Source: Rhizobium gallicum bv. gallicum R602sp (lineage in GTDB: Bacteria; Pseudomonadota; Alphaproteobacteria; Rhizobiales; Rhizobiaceae). Taken from it: 64,000 nt of DNA. This document shows, piece by piece, positions 26,119 through 34,530 of the stretch. The position numbers and the translations under genes were made by a program. The stretch lies in contig NZ_CP006880.1 of the NCBI RefSeq assembly GCF_000816845.1, positions 1,612,001 through 1,676,000 of the forward strand, read 5' to 3'. Position 1 is the first letter of the stretch. Each line of letters starts with the position of its first letter. Below the pieces are notes generated by a model. That model searched no databases and was not told where the DNA came from. It worked only from the letters and a program-made list of their open reading frames with translations.

Positions 26119-27225
26119 CTACGAAGTCCGACCGATGCGACGATACCGGAAATTGTCGGCGCTGGACGAAGGAGCGGAATTGGCTTGGCTGATCAGCATT
26201 GCCATACGGCTATGAAGGGGTGACTTGACGCAAGCGGGGTCCGTCGCTGCGGCATCGCCCGCTATTGCCATTGCCTGGCATCTGCACCCGCCCCAATCGA
26301 TGTCACGCCGCGCGCAGCTCCTGCAAGGTTCAAGCATCCAGTCGTCGCCGCGAAACGCATTGAAAGCCGGAGAATCAAGCCAGATATCCGTCAGGCTCCA
26401 TTGTCCGAACCGTTCGAAATGCAAGGACGAGATGGTTGCAGCCGCGTGGCAGGGAAGTGCCGTGCCATCCGGGGCGACCATGAACGCATCACGCGCCCAG
26501 CCGCCCATACAGGGCTTCGGATAGACCGCGAAATAATCGGGAGCGACGAAGTCGATCGCGAGAACTCCCTGCAGCCGCGACTGGGCTTCTTCGACAATCT
26601 CCACTTGGCGCTCCACCGCGGCGCGATCGGGCATCAGGGCATTGCGGTTAAGAAGAGCCCAGCCTCCGTACTGCACGTTGGCGATCTCCAATCTCTCTGC
26701 CCCAAGCGAAAGGGCAAGTTCGATGAAAGCCGGCACTTCCTCTATGTTATGGCGATGGATCGGAGCATTGATCGTCAGCGGCAGGCCGAGCTCCACGACC
26801 CGCTTTGCAGTCTCAAGTTTCTTCTCGTGCGCGCCACGGTGATTGCCGATTTTCTCGGTCGTCGGCGCGTTTGCACCCTGAATGCTTAACTGCACATGAT
26901 CGAGACCCGCCTCCTGCAGCGCCTCGAGCCGCCCTTCCGCTATCCCGACCCCGGCCGTAATGAGATTGGTGTAGACGCCACGTCTCGTCAGACAGCCTAC
27001 AAGCTGCTCGAGATCCGGCCTAACGGTCGGCTCTCCACCGGACAGATGAACCTGTAGGACCCCAAGGTCGGCTGCCTCTTCGAAGAGAGCCAGCCATGCG
27101 TCTGTCGAAAGCTCCCTGTCCGCCTTCAACAATTCGAGCGGATTGGAGCAGTAGACGCATTGCAGGGGACAGCGATGCGTAAGCTCGGCCAGCATGCTGA
27201 TTGGCGGCAGAAGTCTTTCATTCAT
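26119..27225 (-). CDS. pqqE: PQQ biosynthesis radical SAM enzyme PqqE
   Basis: A 368-residue radical SAM protein. The iron-sulfur motif CxxxCxxC is at residues 19-26 (CPLQCVYC), LSGGEPTVR follows near 63, and a SPASM-type C-terminus holds further cysteines (KPCMGGWARD, PCHAA, EPCRSCARRD and GGCRCQA). PqqE forms the first carbon-carbon bond between Glu and Tyr of PqqA, with PqqD presenting the peptide. Its ATG overlaps the pqqD stop (ATGA). It is the last gene of the pqqABCDE run. Confidence 0.96.
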   Translation of the reverse strand: MNERLLPPISMLAELTHRCPLQCVYCSNPLELLKADRELSTDAWLALFEEAADLGVLQVHLSGGEPTVRPDLEQLVGCLTRRGVYTNLITAGVGIAEGRLEALQEAGLDHVQLSIQGANAPTTEKIGNHRGAHEKKLETAKRVVELGLPLTINAPIHRHNIEEVPAFIELALSLGAERLEIANVQYGGWALLNRNALMPDRAAVERQVEIVEEAQSRLQGVLAIDFVAPDYFAVYPKPCMGGWARDAFMVAPDGTALPCHAAATISSLHFERFGQWSLTDIWLDSPAFNAFRGDDWMLEPCRSCARRDIDWGGCRCQAMAIAGDAAATDPACVKSPLHSRMAMLISQANSAPSSSADNFRYRRIGRTS

Positions 27226-27521
27226 AGCGTCACCAGAAATCTGTCTGACCATTCCTGCAGGAATTCTTCGACATCGGGAGCAATGTCCTGGCGAGGCGCA
27301 TCGTATTGCCCCGCAAGCTCATCGATGATTTGCGGCACCGTGTGCTGGCCATCACACAGTCTCAGGATATCAAGACTGACCTCATCCGGCCAGAAAACCT
27401 TTTCCGGCGACAAGACCGCCCAGGCGCTGCGCACCGGATCAAACTGCAGCCGGACGTGACGCTTCAGATGCGGCTTTGACTGCGCGGACAAAACGGTCCG
27501 CTGGCGACGGGTCTGCATCAT
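27222..27521 (-). CDS. pqqD: PQQ biosynthesis peptide chaperone PqqD
   Basis: A 98-99 residue protein. The family pattern is present: HVRLQFDPVRSAWAVLSPEK, then DEVSLDILRLCDGQHTVPQI and a C-terminal EEFLQEWSDRFLV. PqqD binds PqqA and delivers it to PqqE. Two adjacent ATGs (27521 and 27518) follow GGAGGCAAG and overlap the pqqC stop; the second has the better spacing. Confidence 0.94.
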   Translation of the reverse strand: MMQTRRQRTVLSAQSKPHLKRHVRLQFDPVRSAWAVLSPEKVFWPDEVSLDILRLCDGQHTVPQIIDELAGQYDAPRQDIAPDVEEFLQEWSDRFLVTL

Positions 27522-28273
27522 CTTGCCTCCGGCACGAAGGCGCCCGGCGGAATGTTGCCACCGTCTCGATAGGCATAGTCGAGTGCATCGAGCATTGCCC
27601 ACAAGATATCGCATTTGAAAATGAGGGCATTTATGACCTCCTGCTGCTTTCCCGGTTCCGTCGCGTGCGCAAGGACATAGGCGAGCGCAAAGTCAGAATC
27701 GCGTGGCGCCTGCTTCAGCCTCGGTGTGAAATAAGCCAGGATATCTTCGCTCACATAGCTGTATTTTGCCAGCATGGCCGGAACGCGCTCGCCGATGATC
27801 ACAGGGGCGAACAATTCCGTCAGGGACGAGGCGACGGCTTCCAAAAGGCTGCGATTGGTACAGAAAGACAGATAAGCTCCTACGGCAAAGCGGGTCGCGG
27901 GCAGAGCACGGCGCTCGCTCTTCACCAGCTCCTCGTTAAGCCCCAGCCCGCTTGCCAGCTTGAGCCAACGAGCGATGCCGCCGTCCCAACCGGTTACCCC
28001 ATCATGATCTTCGATCCTTCGGCGCCATTCCGCGCGTAATTCCGGGTCCTCCGCACGGCTGACGATCATTGCGTCCTTGCGCGGGATCATCGCCTGATAA
28101 CAGTACCGGTTGAGCGCCCATGCCTGAAGCTCGGCCTTGGTCAATGCGCCTGCCATCATTCGGTGGTGGAAAGGGTGCTTGTTGTGGTATCGCTCCTCTC
28201 CCACCTGACGCAGGGTCGCTTCGAGTGCGGCGGGCGTCAACCCGTTTCGCGCCGCGTCTGCAAACTTGCTCAT
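27518..28273 (-). CDS. pqqC: pyrroloquinoline-quinone synthase PqqC
   Basis: A 251-residue cofactorless oxidase of all-helical fold. Conserved blocks YHNKHPFHHRMMAGALT near residue 29, ALNRYCYQAMIPRKDA near 50, and RIEDHDG near 85 match PqqC. It performs ring closure and eight-electron oxidation of the intermediate AHQQ to PQQ. The ATG at 28273 overlaps the pqqB stop by four bases. Confidence 0.95.
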   Translation of the reverse strand: MSKFADAARNGLTPAALEATLRQVGEERYHNKHPFHHRMMAGALTKAELQAWALNRYCYQAMIPRKDAMIVSRAEDPELRAEWRRRIEDHDGVTGWDGGIARWLKLASGLGLNEELVKSERRALPATRFAVGAYLSFCTNRSLLEAVASSLTELFAPVIIGERVPAMLAKYSYVSEDILAYFTPRLKQAPRDSDFALAYVLAHATEPGKQQEVINALIFKCDILWAMLDALDYAYRDGGNIPPGAFVPEAR

Positions 28274-29208
28274 ATGCCGATCTCCATCCCGTCGTAGCCG
28301 ATCTCCCATCCCCCTGCCCTCACGACTGCTGCTTCGGGAGAGCGCTCATCGAGGATCGGGTTGGTGTTATTGATGTGAACATAGACGCGCCGCGCTGGCG
28401 CGATATCGGCAAGCAGGGCCATGGAGCCGTCAGAGCCGGCGATGTGCATGTGTCCCATGCGCCGGCCCGTTTTGGTCCCGACGCCCGCACTCAGCATCTC
28501 ATCATCCGTGTAGACCGTACCGTCGAACAGCAGACAGGACGCCGCGGCAATCTTCTTTTTCAGGTGGGCGTCGATGCTCGCACAACCAGGAATATACAAT
28601 GCCGAGGAATGACAGTCCTCCTGAACAATACGCAGCCCGACTGTATCGCCCTCTTCCGTCCCGAACCCCTCCTGCGCCCGGCCCGCATCTTCAAGAAACA
28701 GCGCAATCTTGCCCGGAACCGGAAAGGCTTCCACCACGATGGATGTCGGCTTGCCGTGCCAGTCCGCAATGGGGGTCGGCACGTTGAGCAAAAGTTCGCG
28801 GCGCTCGACCAATTGCCGGTCCAGAACGTTGAAAATGCTGTTTTCCTCGATCACCCGAAGAACCCGGGCGGTTGCATAGATGACAAAACGATGCCGCTCG
28901 CGCAGGCTCAATAGTCCGGCTATATGGTCGACATCGGCATTGGTCAGGACAACAGCCTGGATGGGCGAGGCCCGCAAGGGACCCTCCTCCATCGGCTGCA
29001 GCTCCAAAGCGGCAGCAATCTGTTCGCGAATGTCCGGGGATGCGTTGAAGAGAATCCAATCTTTGCCATCGGCGGATACGCCAAGGCTCGATTGGGTCCG
29101 TCGCCGAAAACCGCCTTCACCGTTGCGCACGGCGCGGCTCAGCCGATAATTGCAGTTCCATTGTGGAAATCCGCCTCCTGCCGCGGAGCCGAGGATCTTC
29201 AGCCGCAT
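28270..29208 (-). CDS. pqqB: PQQ biosynthesis protein PqqB (metallo-beta-lactamase fold)
   Basis: A 312-residue protein beginning MRLKILGSAAGGGFPQWNC, a hallmark of PqqB. LTNADVDHIAGLLSLRE near 110 replaces the HxHxDH metal site with the shorter form usual for PqqB, and MGHMHIAG and HINNTNPIL near the end complete it. PqqB is thought to hydroxylate the tyrosine ring of the PqqA-derived intermediate. It lies 66 bases downstream of pqqA. Confidence 0.96.
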   Translation of the reverse strand: MRLKILGSAAGGGFPQWNCNYRLSRAVRNGEGGFRRRTQSSLGVSADGKDWILFNASPDIREQIAAALELQPMEEGPLRASPIQAVVLTNADVDHIAGLLSLRERHRFVIYATARVLRVIEENSIFNVLDRQLVERRELLLNVPTPIADWHGKPTSIVVEAFPVPGKIALFLEDAGRAQEGFGTEEGDTVGLRIVQEDCHSSALYIPGCASIDAHLKKKIAAASCLLFDGTVYTDDEMLSAGVGTKTGRRMGHMHIAGSDGSMALLADIAPARRVYVHINNTNPILDERSPEAAVVRAGGWEIGYDGMEIGI

Positions 29209-29274
29209 GTGATGGTGCTTCCTTCCGACGGCAGCCGCTCCACGCAGACAAGCCGCATGGAGCGGGAGATGCGC

Positions 29275-29370
29275 TTATTTCTTAGCCTTGAGTTCGGCGG
29301 AACGGTAACGTGACATTTCCATTCCGACGCACACGACGCATGTCGTCGGCTTCTTCCAACTTTTCTTCAT
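29275..29370 (-). CDS. pqqA: PQQ precursor peptide PqqA
   Basis: A 31-residue peptide. The crosslinked pair Glu18 and Tyr22 lie in the required ExxxY arrangement (VGMEMSRYRS). The ATG at 29370 is preceded by AAAGAGGAGAAGCTT, a strong site; the frame stays open to an ATG at 29475 but the added part does not look like PqqA. Two cysteines (Cys11 and Cys14) just before the core are unusual compared with the better-known PqqA peptides. It is the substrate for PqqD/PqqE and starts the pqq run after xoxJ. Confidence 0.9.
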   Translation of the reverse strand: MKKSWKKPTTCVVCVGMEMSRYRSAELKAKK

Positions 29371-29501
29371 AAGCTTCTCCTCTTTACTCTGCCCGAGATC
29401 AACCATTGATCTCCTCCCGGCATCGTGCGCCTTCGGCGCAAGCTCTGAAATCTCAACAACATTCGCATCTGCCATGTGGAGAAAATCCGAATGCCGTCGC
29501 T

Positions 29502-30359
29502 CTAGCCCTTGATCTGGTTACCGGCTTCGTCGATGAGCGGGACCTGATATTGCAGCAGAATCCGGTTTATCTCCGATTGGTTCTCCCGGATCACCTTGTT
29601 CAGCGTCCGTTTCCACTCCTGATCGGACGGACGCACGCCCATAGTGATGCGATAGGACATACGACCGGCCTTTTCTTTGAGAAGCGGCACCACGACAAGT
29701 TCCGGATTGATCTCCTTGACGTAATAGCCGGCCATCGGTCCCCAGAGGATAGCGACGTCGATGACGTCCTTTTCGAGGTCCTTCAACATGACCTCGGCCA
29801 TGGACGGCGTCGAGCGGGTATCCACCATCAACGGGTAGGGCTTGGCGTTGCGCATCAGCTTGGCCCTCGCCAGGTTGGCGCTCGGCGGGGTTCCCGCGAC
29901 GATCCCGATCCGCTTGTCGGCGATTTTGGGATCCTCGAGGCTTTCCAAGCCTTCCAGACCGCTACTCTTCTTGAAGATCATGACATAGGTGGATCGGTAA
30001 TAGGCGTTGGTGTTCTGCACCAGTTCGTCGCCCTGGGCATAACCCATGATGACATCGCACCGGTTGGCTCTCAGCGTATTGCGGACGAAGCCGGTCGCCA
30101 TCGGATACCAGGTATAGGAGACCGATTTGCGTTGGGTTTTGGCCGCCACCAGTTCAGCCAGCTTGTTTTCGAAGCCTTCGCCGCTTTCATCCGTAAACGG
30201 CATGTTTGAGGGATCGGCACAAACACGCAGCACGTCCGGATCGACCAGTTCGCCCGCCGCGCCGATCCCGGCACCTTGCGCAAATACCGCGGTCGGGATC
30301 GTGGCAACCACCGCGACCACGAACAGAATATGATGACCGCACAATTTGCTTGGCGACAT
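29502..30359 (-). CDS. xoxJ: XoxJ, periplasmic binding-protein-like accessory of lanthanide methanol dehydrogenase
   Basis: A 285-residue secreted protein. The signal peptide (about 1-28, ending AVFAQG) is followed by a type 2 periplasmic binding fold: LRVCADPSNMPFTDESGEGFENK near 43, a GYAQGDELVQ stretch, and AILWGPMAGYY near 190. This is the MoxJ/XoxJ family, thought to bind and activate the dehydrogenase rather than import solutes. The ATG at 30359 lies 4 bases after the xoxG stop. It is the third gene of xoxFGJ. Confidence 0.93.
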   Translation of the reverse strand: MSPSKLCGHHILFVVAVVATIPTAVFAQGAGIGAAGELVDPDVLRVCADPSNMPFTDESGEGFENKLAELVAAKTQRKSVSYTWYPMATGFVRNTLRANRCDVIMGYAQGDELVQNTNAYYRSTYVMIFKKSSGLEGLESLEDPKIADKRIGIVAGTPPSANLARAKLMRNAKPYPLMVDTRSTPSMAEVMLKDLEKDVIDVAILWGPMAGYYVKEINPELVVVPLLKEKAGRMSYRITMGVRPSDQEWKRTLNKVIRENQSEINRILLQYQVPLIDEAGNQIKG

Positions 30360-30363
30360 TAGA

Positions 30364-30882
30364 TCAGCTCCCCATACAGGATTTTTCGTGCTCTTTCGCC
30401 GCTTGCGGCTTGTCAGCCTTCTTGGGCGGACGACCGCGCGGCGCGTCGCCGACGGCCCGGGCGCGCAGATAGACGTAGATGTCGTCGAGGTAGCAGTAGA
30501 CATTCTTGTTTTCGCCGAACGCCGGCATGACGTTTTCCTTGCCGCCACCGACATTCTTGCGGCCTTCCGCGACGATCGACAGGAAGGTTCCGTAGTCCAT
30601 GTTTTTCATGGTGTTGGCGAGCGCAGGCGCATAGCTCGAGCCGACGCCGTCCGGTCCATGGCAGACATGACAGTCGGAATGATAGCGCCGGTAGCCGCTG
30701 AAGGTATACCAGTCGACCGTCCCGTCATCCTGGATCTTGAATGTTGGATTGCCTTCCGCATCGACATATTTGCCATCCTGTTCGCTGACGGCTGCGGCTT
30801 TCTGCTTGTCGTCGGCGGCAAGGATGACGCTCGAACCAATAATAGACATCGCAAGCACTAACACTGTTTTGCGCACTGACAT
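30364..30882 (-). CDS. xoxG: XoxG cytochrome c, electron acceptor of XoxF
   Basis: A 172-residue periplasmic cytochrome. A signal peptide (about 1-22) is followed by one haem site CHVCH (Cys71, Cys74, His75) and a likely axial Met119 in NVMPAFGE. An early FKIQDDGTVDWYTFSGYRRYH and a Lys/Pro-rich tail match XoxG. It takes electrons from PQQ in XoxF and passes them to a further cytochrome, possibly the one at 35780. The ATG at 30882 has AAAGAGGTCCGA before it. Confidence 0.93.
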   Translation of the reverse strand: MSVRKTVLVLAMSIIGSSVILAADDKQKAAAVSEQDGKYVDAEGNPTFKIQDDGTVDWYTFSGYRRYHSDCHVCHGPDGVGSSYAPALANTMKNMDYGTFLSIVAEGRKNVGGGKENVMPAFGENKNVYCYLDDIYVYLRARAVGDAPRGRPPKKADKPQAAKEHEKSCMGS

Positions 30883-30968
30883 TCGGACCTCTTTCTCATT
30901 CGCCACCAATACAGCCTTGCTGTCGCGATGCGGCGTTGACAGGAGAGTTGTGGTTTGCGTGGCGAATT

Positions 30969-31009
30969 CGAGGGCCCGCCGGGGGAAATCCCGGTCTTCC
31001 GGGCCCTCG
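30969..31009 (-). repeat. intergenic stem-loop between xoxF and xoxG
   Basis: CGAGGGCCCG (30969-30978) pairs with CGGGCCCTCG (31000-31009), and the 21 bases between them contain a second stem (CCGGG/CCCGG). No T-run follows on the minus strand, so full termination is unlikely; it may protect the abundant xoxF message or reduce read-through into xoxGJ and pqq. Confidence 0.7.
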
Positions 31010-31063
31010 CTTCTCTACCAGCCGCCTCGACCAAGAGGTCGGCGTGCTATGGGTTCCCGTAGA

Positions 31064-32965
31064 TCAATCCGGGAGACCGAAGACGGTGAGCTGACCGCCC
31101 AGCGTCGTGTAGTCGGCAAGAGCGGCATAGCCGCCGACAGCGCCGAGACCTGCCGTCGAGATCGACTTTTCTTCCTCGGCCGGAGCCTTCTGACCGGCAA
31201 CGGCCTGCTGCCAGGCTGCAGCACCTTCCGCACCCAAAAGACCACCGGCAAGTCCGATGCCGGCCCATCCTCCAACACCCGACAGCACGGCAACATACTG
31301 CTTGCCCTTGTGCTCGAAGGTGTTGATGTTGCCGATAATGCCGGACGGGGTCTTGAACTTGTAGAGTTCCTTACCGTCCTTATCGACAGCCTTGATGTAG
31401 CCTTCCAGCGTGCCGTAGAAGATGACGTCGCCATCGGTCGACAGTGCACCCGACCACACAGAGAACTGCTCGGGCTTCGACCAGACGATCTCACCCTTGG
31501 CGGCATCCCAGGCGATGAAGTTGCCCATGCCGCCATGGCTGTTGGGAGCCGGGTACATCGATACCGTTGCCCCCACATAGGGCTGACCGGCGGTATAGCT
31601 GACCTGGTAAGGCTCGTAGTCCATGCAGACATGGTTGGTCGGCACGTAGAACAACCCGGTCTTCGGCGAGTAAGAGGCCGGCTGCTGGTCTTTCGTTCCA
31701 AGTGCGGCCGGGCAGACGCCCGTCGTATTGGTGTCCTCGCCGTTCTGCTGCGTCGAGTACTGGGCAACCACCTGCGGGCGGCCATACTCCTTGCTCTTCG
31801 GATCCATGACGACTTCCGTCGCCCAGTTGACGGCCGGATCGTATTTCTTGGCAACGAGCAACTCGCCGTTTGCGCGATCCATCGTATAGGCGAAGCCGTT
31901 GCGATCGAAGTGCACCAGCACGTCGCGTTTCTGGCCGCCGACGTCCATGCCGTCGACGAGGATCATCTCGTTGACGCCATCGAAGTCCCATTCGTCATGC
32001 GGGGTCATCTGGTAGACCCACTTGGCCATGCCTGTATCCGCATCACGCGCGAATATGGTCATCGACCATTTATTGTCGCCCGGTCGCTGAACCGGGTTCC
32101 AGGTCGACGGGTTGCCGGTCCCGTAGTAGACCAGGTTGAGCTTCGGATCGAAGGCATACCAGCCCCAGGTCGTTCCGCCACCCTGCTTCCATTGCTCGCC
32201 TTCCCAACTGCTGACGCCCGAATCCTTGCCGACCGGCTTGCCCAGATGAGTGGTCTTTTCCCCATCCATCAAGGTTTCCGAGTCAGGACCGGTCGAATAT
32301 GCCTTCCAGGCAACCGAACCGTCTTTGAGATTATAGGCGGTCACATGGCCACGCACACCGAACTCGCCGCCCGATATGCCGATCAGCACCTTGTCATTGA
32401 AGACCATGGGTGCGCTGGTTCCGCTCTCTCCCTTACCGCCGGCCGTATCCTCGCCGTTCTTCACCGACCACACGACCTTGCCGGTCTTGGCGTCGAGCGC
32501 AACGACTGTCGTGTCGGCCTGGTTGAGAATGACCTTGCCATCGCCATAGGCAACGCCACGATTGACCGTGTCGCAGCACATGATCGGGATGACGTTGGGA
32601 TCCTGCTTGGGCTCATACTTCCACAGGATCTTGCCGTCATTGTTGAGATCGAGAGCATAGACGGTATTTGGGAACGGCGCATGGACATACATCACGTCGC
32701 CGATCACCAGAGGTCCACCTTCATGACCGCGTAGCACGCCGGTCGAGAATGTCCATTTGACCTGGAGGTTCTTCACATTGTCCTTGTTGATCTGGTTCAA
32801 TTTCGAAAACCGGGTATTGGCATAGTCACCCGTCGGAATCGCCCAGTTTTTGGAATCGGAGATCAATTTTTGGACCTCGTCGTTGGCAGTAACTCCTCCC
32901 GCCAATGACAAAGATACCGCAGTCGTCACCAATGCCGATTTTATGAAGCTTGCACGTACACGCAT
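31064..32965 (-). CDS. xoxF: lanthanide-dependent PQQ methanol dehydrogenase XoxF
   Basis: A 633-residue periplasmic quinoprotein with an eight-bladed propeller fold. The signal peptide (about 1-27) ends GGVTA. The vicinal disulfide pair is Cys130-Cys131, metal ligands are Glu201 and Asn285, the catalytic Asp is Asp327, and the extra Asp329 (DFD) is the hallmark of lanthanide-using XoxF, replacing the Ala of calcium MxaF. It oxidises methanol to formaldehyde (and perhaps further), passing electrons to XoxG. It is the first gene of the xoxFGJ-pqqABCDE run. Confidence 0.97.
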   Translation of the reverse strand: MRVRASFIKSALVTTAVSLSLAGGVTANDEVQKLISDSKNWAIPTGDYANTRFSKLNQINKDNVKNLQVKWTFSTGVLRGHEGGPLVIGDVMYVHAPFPNTVYALDLNNDGKILWKYEPKQDPNVIPIMCCDTVNRGVAYGDGKVILNQADTTVVALDAKTGKVVWSVKNGEDTAGGKGESGTSAPMVFNDKVLIGISGGEFGVRGHVTAYNLKDGSVAWKAYSTGPDSETLMDGEKTTHLGKPVGKDSGVSSWEGEQWKQGGGTTWGWYAFDPKLNLVYYGTGNPSTWNPVQRPGDNKWSMTIFARDADTGMAKWVYQMTPHDEWDFDGVNEMILVDGMDVGGQKRDVLVHFDRNGFAYTMDRANGELLVAKKYDPAVNWATEVVMDPKSKEYGRPQVVAQYSTQQNGEDTNTTGVCPAALGTKDQQPASYSPKTGLFYVPTNHVCMDYEPYQVSYTAGQPYVGATVSMYPAPNSHGGMGNFIAWDAAKGEIVWSKPEQFSVWSGALSTDGDVIFYGTLEGYIKAVDKDGKELYKFKTPSGIIGNINTFEHKGKQYVAVLSGVGGWAGIGLAGGLLGAEGAAAWQQAVAGQKAPAEEEKSISTAGLGAVGGYAALADYTTLGGQLTVFGLPD

Positions 32966-33384
32966 TTAGTCCTCCCTAAGTTCGCAAGGATGACGAGTTA
33001 TAACGGCGCCTGTTCAGCGACCCGCGTCATCGGTTCAGCGTGTGGGAAGTATTTCCGGCAGCGTGTCACGACCTAAGCCAGGCGCGCGGAGGGCACCGTT
33101 ACCGCCCACCCGCTTGGCCTACGAAGACAGTCACCACTCCCTTGACGGTAACGTCCTTGAAGCCGGAAACAAATAGACCATAAGAGATAGATTTGCTTTC
33201 TGCAAGCGTGTTTGTTCAGCAATATTCGCTGCGTTGCAGCATCAATTTTGTGCAATGCAATATTAATATTGTCTGATTACTGTAAAACTACTGCCAATGT
33301 ATCGACGTCATTGAAATTATGCTATAATAACACTGAATATCATCTTTGTCAGACAGAAAACTGCTCTGCATGAAAGGAACCGCC
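32966..33384. promoter_or_regulatory. divergent control region between xoxF and a small secreted protein gene
   Basis: This 419-base AT-richer region has no convincing gene. It contains a perfect 14-bp palindrome CAATATTAATATTG at 33258-33271 and a TATAAT at 33323-33328 pointing toward the plus-strand gene. A long xoxF leader or promoter is expected here, but no sigma-70 pair could be assigned for xoxF. Confidence 0.5.
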
Positions 33385-33735
33385 ATGATCGCGCTTAAGA
33401 CACTTGGTATCGCGACCTTCGCACTTGCAGCAATCAGCTTCACGCATCCGGTGGCGGCGGGAACCCGTTATCCGACCAACGTCATTGCAGAATATGTCTA
33501 TGCCTGCATGAAGGCGAACGGCGAAAATCGGGCGATCCTCGACCGTTGCTCGTGTTCGATCGACGTCATCGAATCGATTCTGCCCTATGAACGCTATGAG
33601 ACGGCCTCCACCTTTAAGCAAATGGGGCTCCTCACCGGTGAAAACGGCGCATTGTTCCGCGAAAGTGCCCCCGCAAAGGCTGCGACGGCGGAGCTGAGAA
33701 GAGCCCAGGCCGAAGCTGACATACGATGCTTCTAA
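33385..33735 (+). CDS. small secreted four-cysteine protein divergent from xoxF
   Basis: A 116-residue protein. A signal peptide (about 1-25, ending PVAAG) leads into YPTNVIAEYVYACMKANG and RCSCSIDVIESILPYERYE. The mature protein has four cysteines (41, 55, 57 and 115), enough for two disulfides, and is otherwise helical and charged. The ATG at 33385 has AAAGGAACC before it. I do not recognise a named family, but its position, head to head with xoxF, and its export signal suggest a role in periplasmic methanol oxidation or metal handling; this is inference. Confidence 0.75.
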   Translation: MIALKTLGIATFALAAISFTHPVAAGTRYPTNVIAEYVYACMKANGENRAILDRCSCSIDVIESILPYERYETASTFKQMGLLTGENGALFRESAPAKAATAELRRAQAEADIRCF

Positions 33736-33884
33736 ATCGGATTTCGGTTCCTGGACTAGCTCCATCTCGGGCAGCATGACCATCGAGGGAGAGCAGATTG
33801 ATGCGGCTCCTGCATCCTGTGGACTTTATCAGCAATTATTAAAATGCCGTAGTCTCGCCAAAGGGAATCGGACACTATCGGTCT

Positions 33885-34133
33885 ATGCGCGATATCTCAC
33901 GGCCGTTCACTACCGACGACAATCTCGAAAGGCACATACGCTGCCAGGAGGCGTTGCAGTTCGCGTTCCTCGACCTGATAGCGGCAGCCGTTGCCGTCGG
34001 CTGGAACGAGCGTGAGGCGATTGTCGCGGTCTTGGATCTTGCCGACAATCATATGCTGGCACTGGCGGCAAACGATGGCATGTCCGCCTTGCTCGATGCC
34101 TTGAAGAAGGCGCCTCGACGCTCATCGCAATAA
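33885..34133 (+). CDS. conserved-looking small protein of unknown function
   Basis: An 82-residue soluble protein that opens MRDISRPFTTDDNLERHIR, followed by a helix-rich segment (CQEALQFAFLDLIAAAVAVGW, then EREAIVAVLDLADNHM). Amino-acid composition and regular heptad spacing look like real protein rather than random translation, and the style matches rhizobial small cytoplasmic proteins. The ribosome site is weak (GGAATCGG well upstream). No function can be given. Confidence 0.5.
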   Translation: MRDISRPFTTDDNLERHIRCQEALQFAFLDLIAAAVAVGWNEREAIVAVLDLADNHMLALAANDGMSALLDALKKAPRRSSQ

Positions 34134-34386
34134 GAACATATGGTCCGCGATCGAGTGGTTAATATCGCGTCCTTTTTTGTTGGGACAGAGTTTTAATGCC
34201 CAATTGGCTTTGCCCGCATCGCGCGACCTATCACGGGCCGCGGACTGGTGAGTAACAGAGGGTAGTCAAACCGACAGAGCGCGTGAAGGGGGCATCGTTA
34301 TTTCACTTCCTGACTTTCTGGAACATCGCCTTTCGTGACCGCTCAGTGGAAGACTGGCGACCGACACGGCCCATCTCCTATCGCGT
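34134..34386. other. intergenic stretch with no gene seen
   Basis: About 250 bases between two small genes that converge here. No frame, hairpin or repeat was convincing. Confidence 0.4.
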
Positions 34387-34530
34387 TCAGCTCTTATGTT
34401 TGCCGCCCTGCGGGTTGCTTTTCGTTGCGGCCTTGATCTGATTGGCGAACGTACTCTCCACCTTCATCGGAGACTTCTCCTGTTTCGGTTTCCGCGCTTC
34501 ACGGTTGCCTCTTACTTGTCCTTTAGCCAT
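34387..34530 (-). CDS. 47-residue basic small protein
   Basis: A 47-codon gene opening MAKGQVRGNREARKPKQEK and ending NPQGGKHKS, preceded by AAAAAGGATCGCACC. It is strongly basic (14 Lys or Arg residues), has no hydrophobic stretch, and resembles the short Lys-rich proteins that are common and conserved in Rhizobiaceae. Such proteins may bind nucleic acid or the ribosome. Function unknown. Confidence 0.6.
   Translation of the reverse strand: MAKGQVRGNREARKPKQEKSPMKVESTFANQIKAATKSNPQGGKHKS

Noticed and set aside
29371..29475. Longer PqqA reading from an ATG at 29475
   Set aside because: The extra 35 residues do not resemble PqqA, and the internal ATG has a much better ribosome site.
30737..32734. 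Very long plus-strand open frame across xoxF
   Set aside because: It lies antisense to xoxF, whose protein is unmistakable; high GC third positions keep the opposite strand open.
31064..32965. Calcium-type MxaF methanol dehydrogenase
   Set aside because: The active site has Asp329 two residues after the catalytic Asp (DFD), the mark of lanthanide XoxF, and no mxaI or mxa accessory genes were seen.
33073..33255. 60-codon minus-strand frame upstream of xoxF
   Set aside because: No ribosome site and odd composition; lies in the control region.
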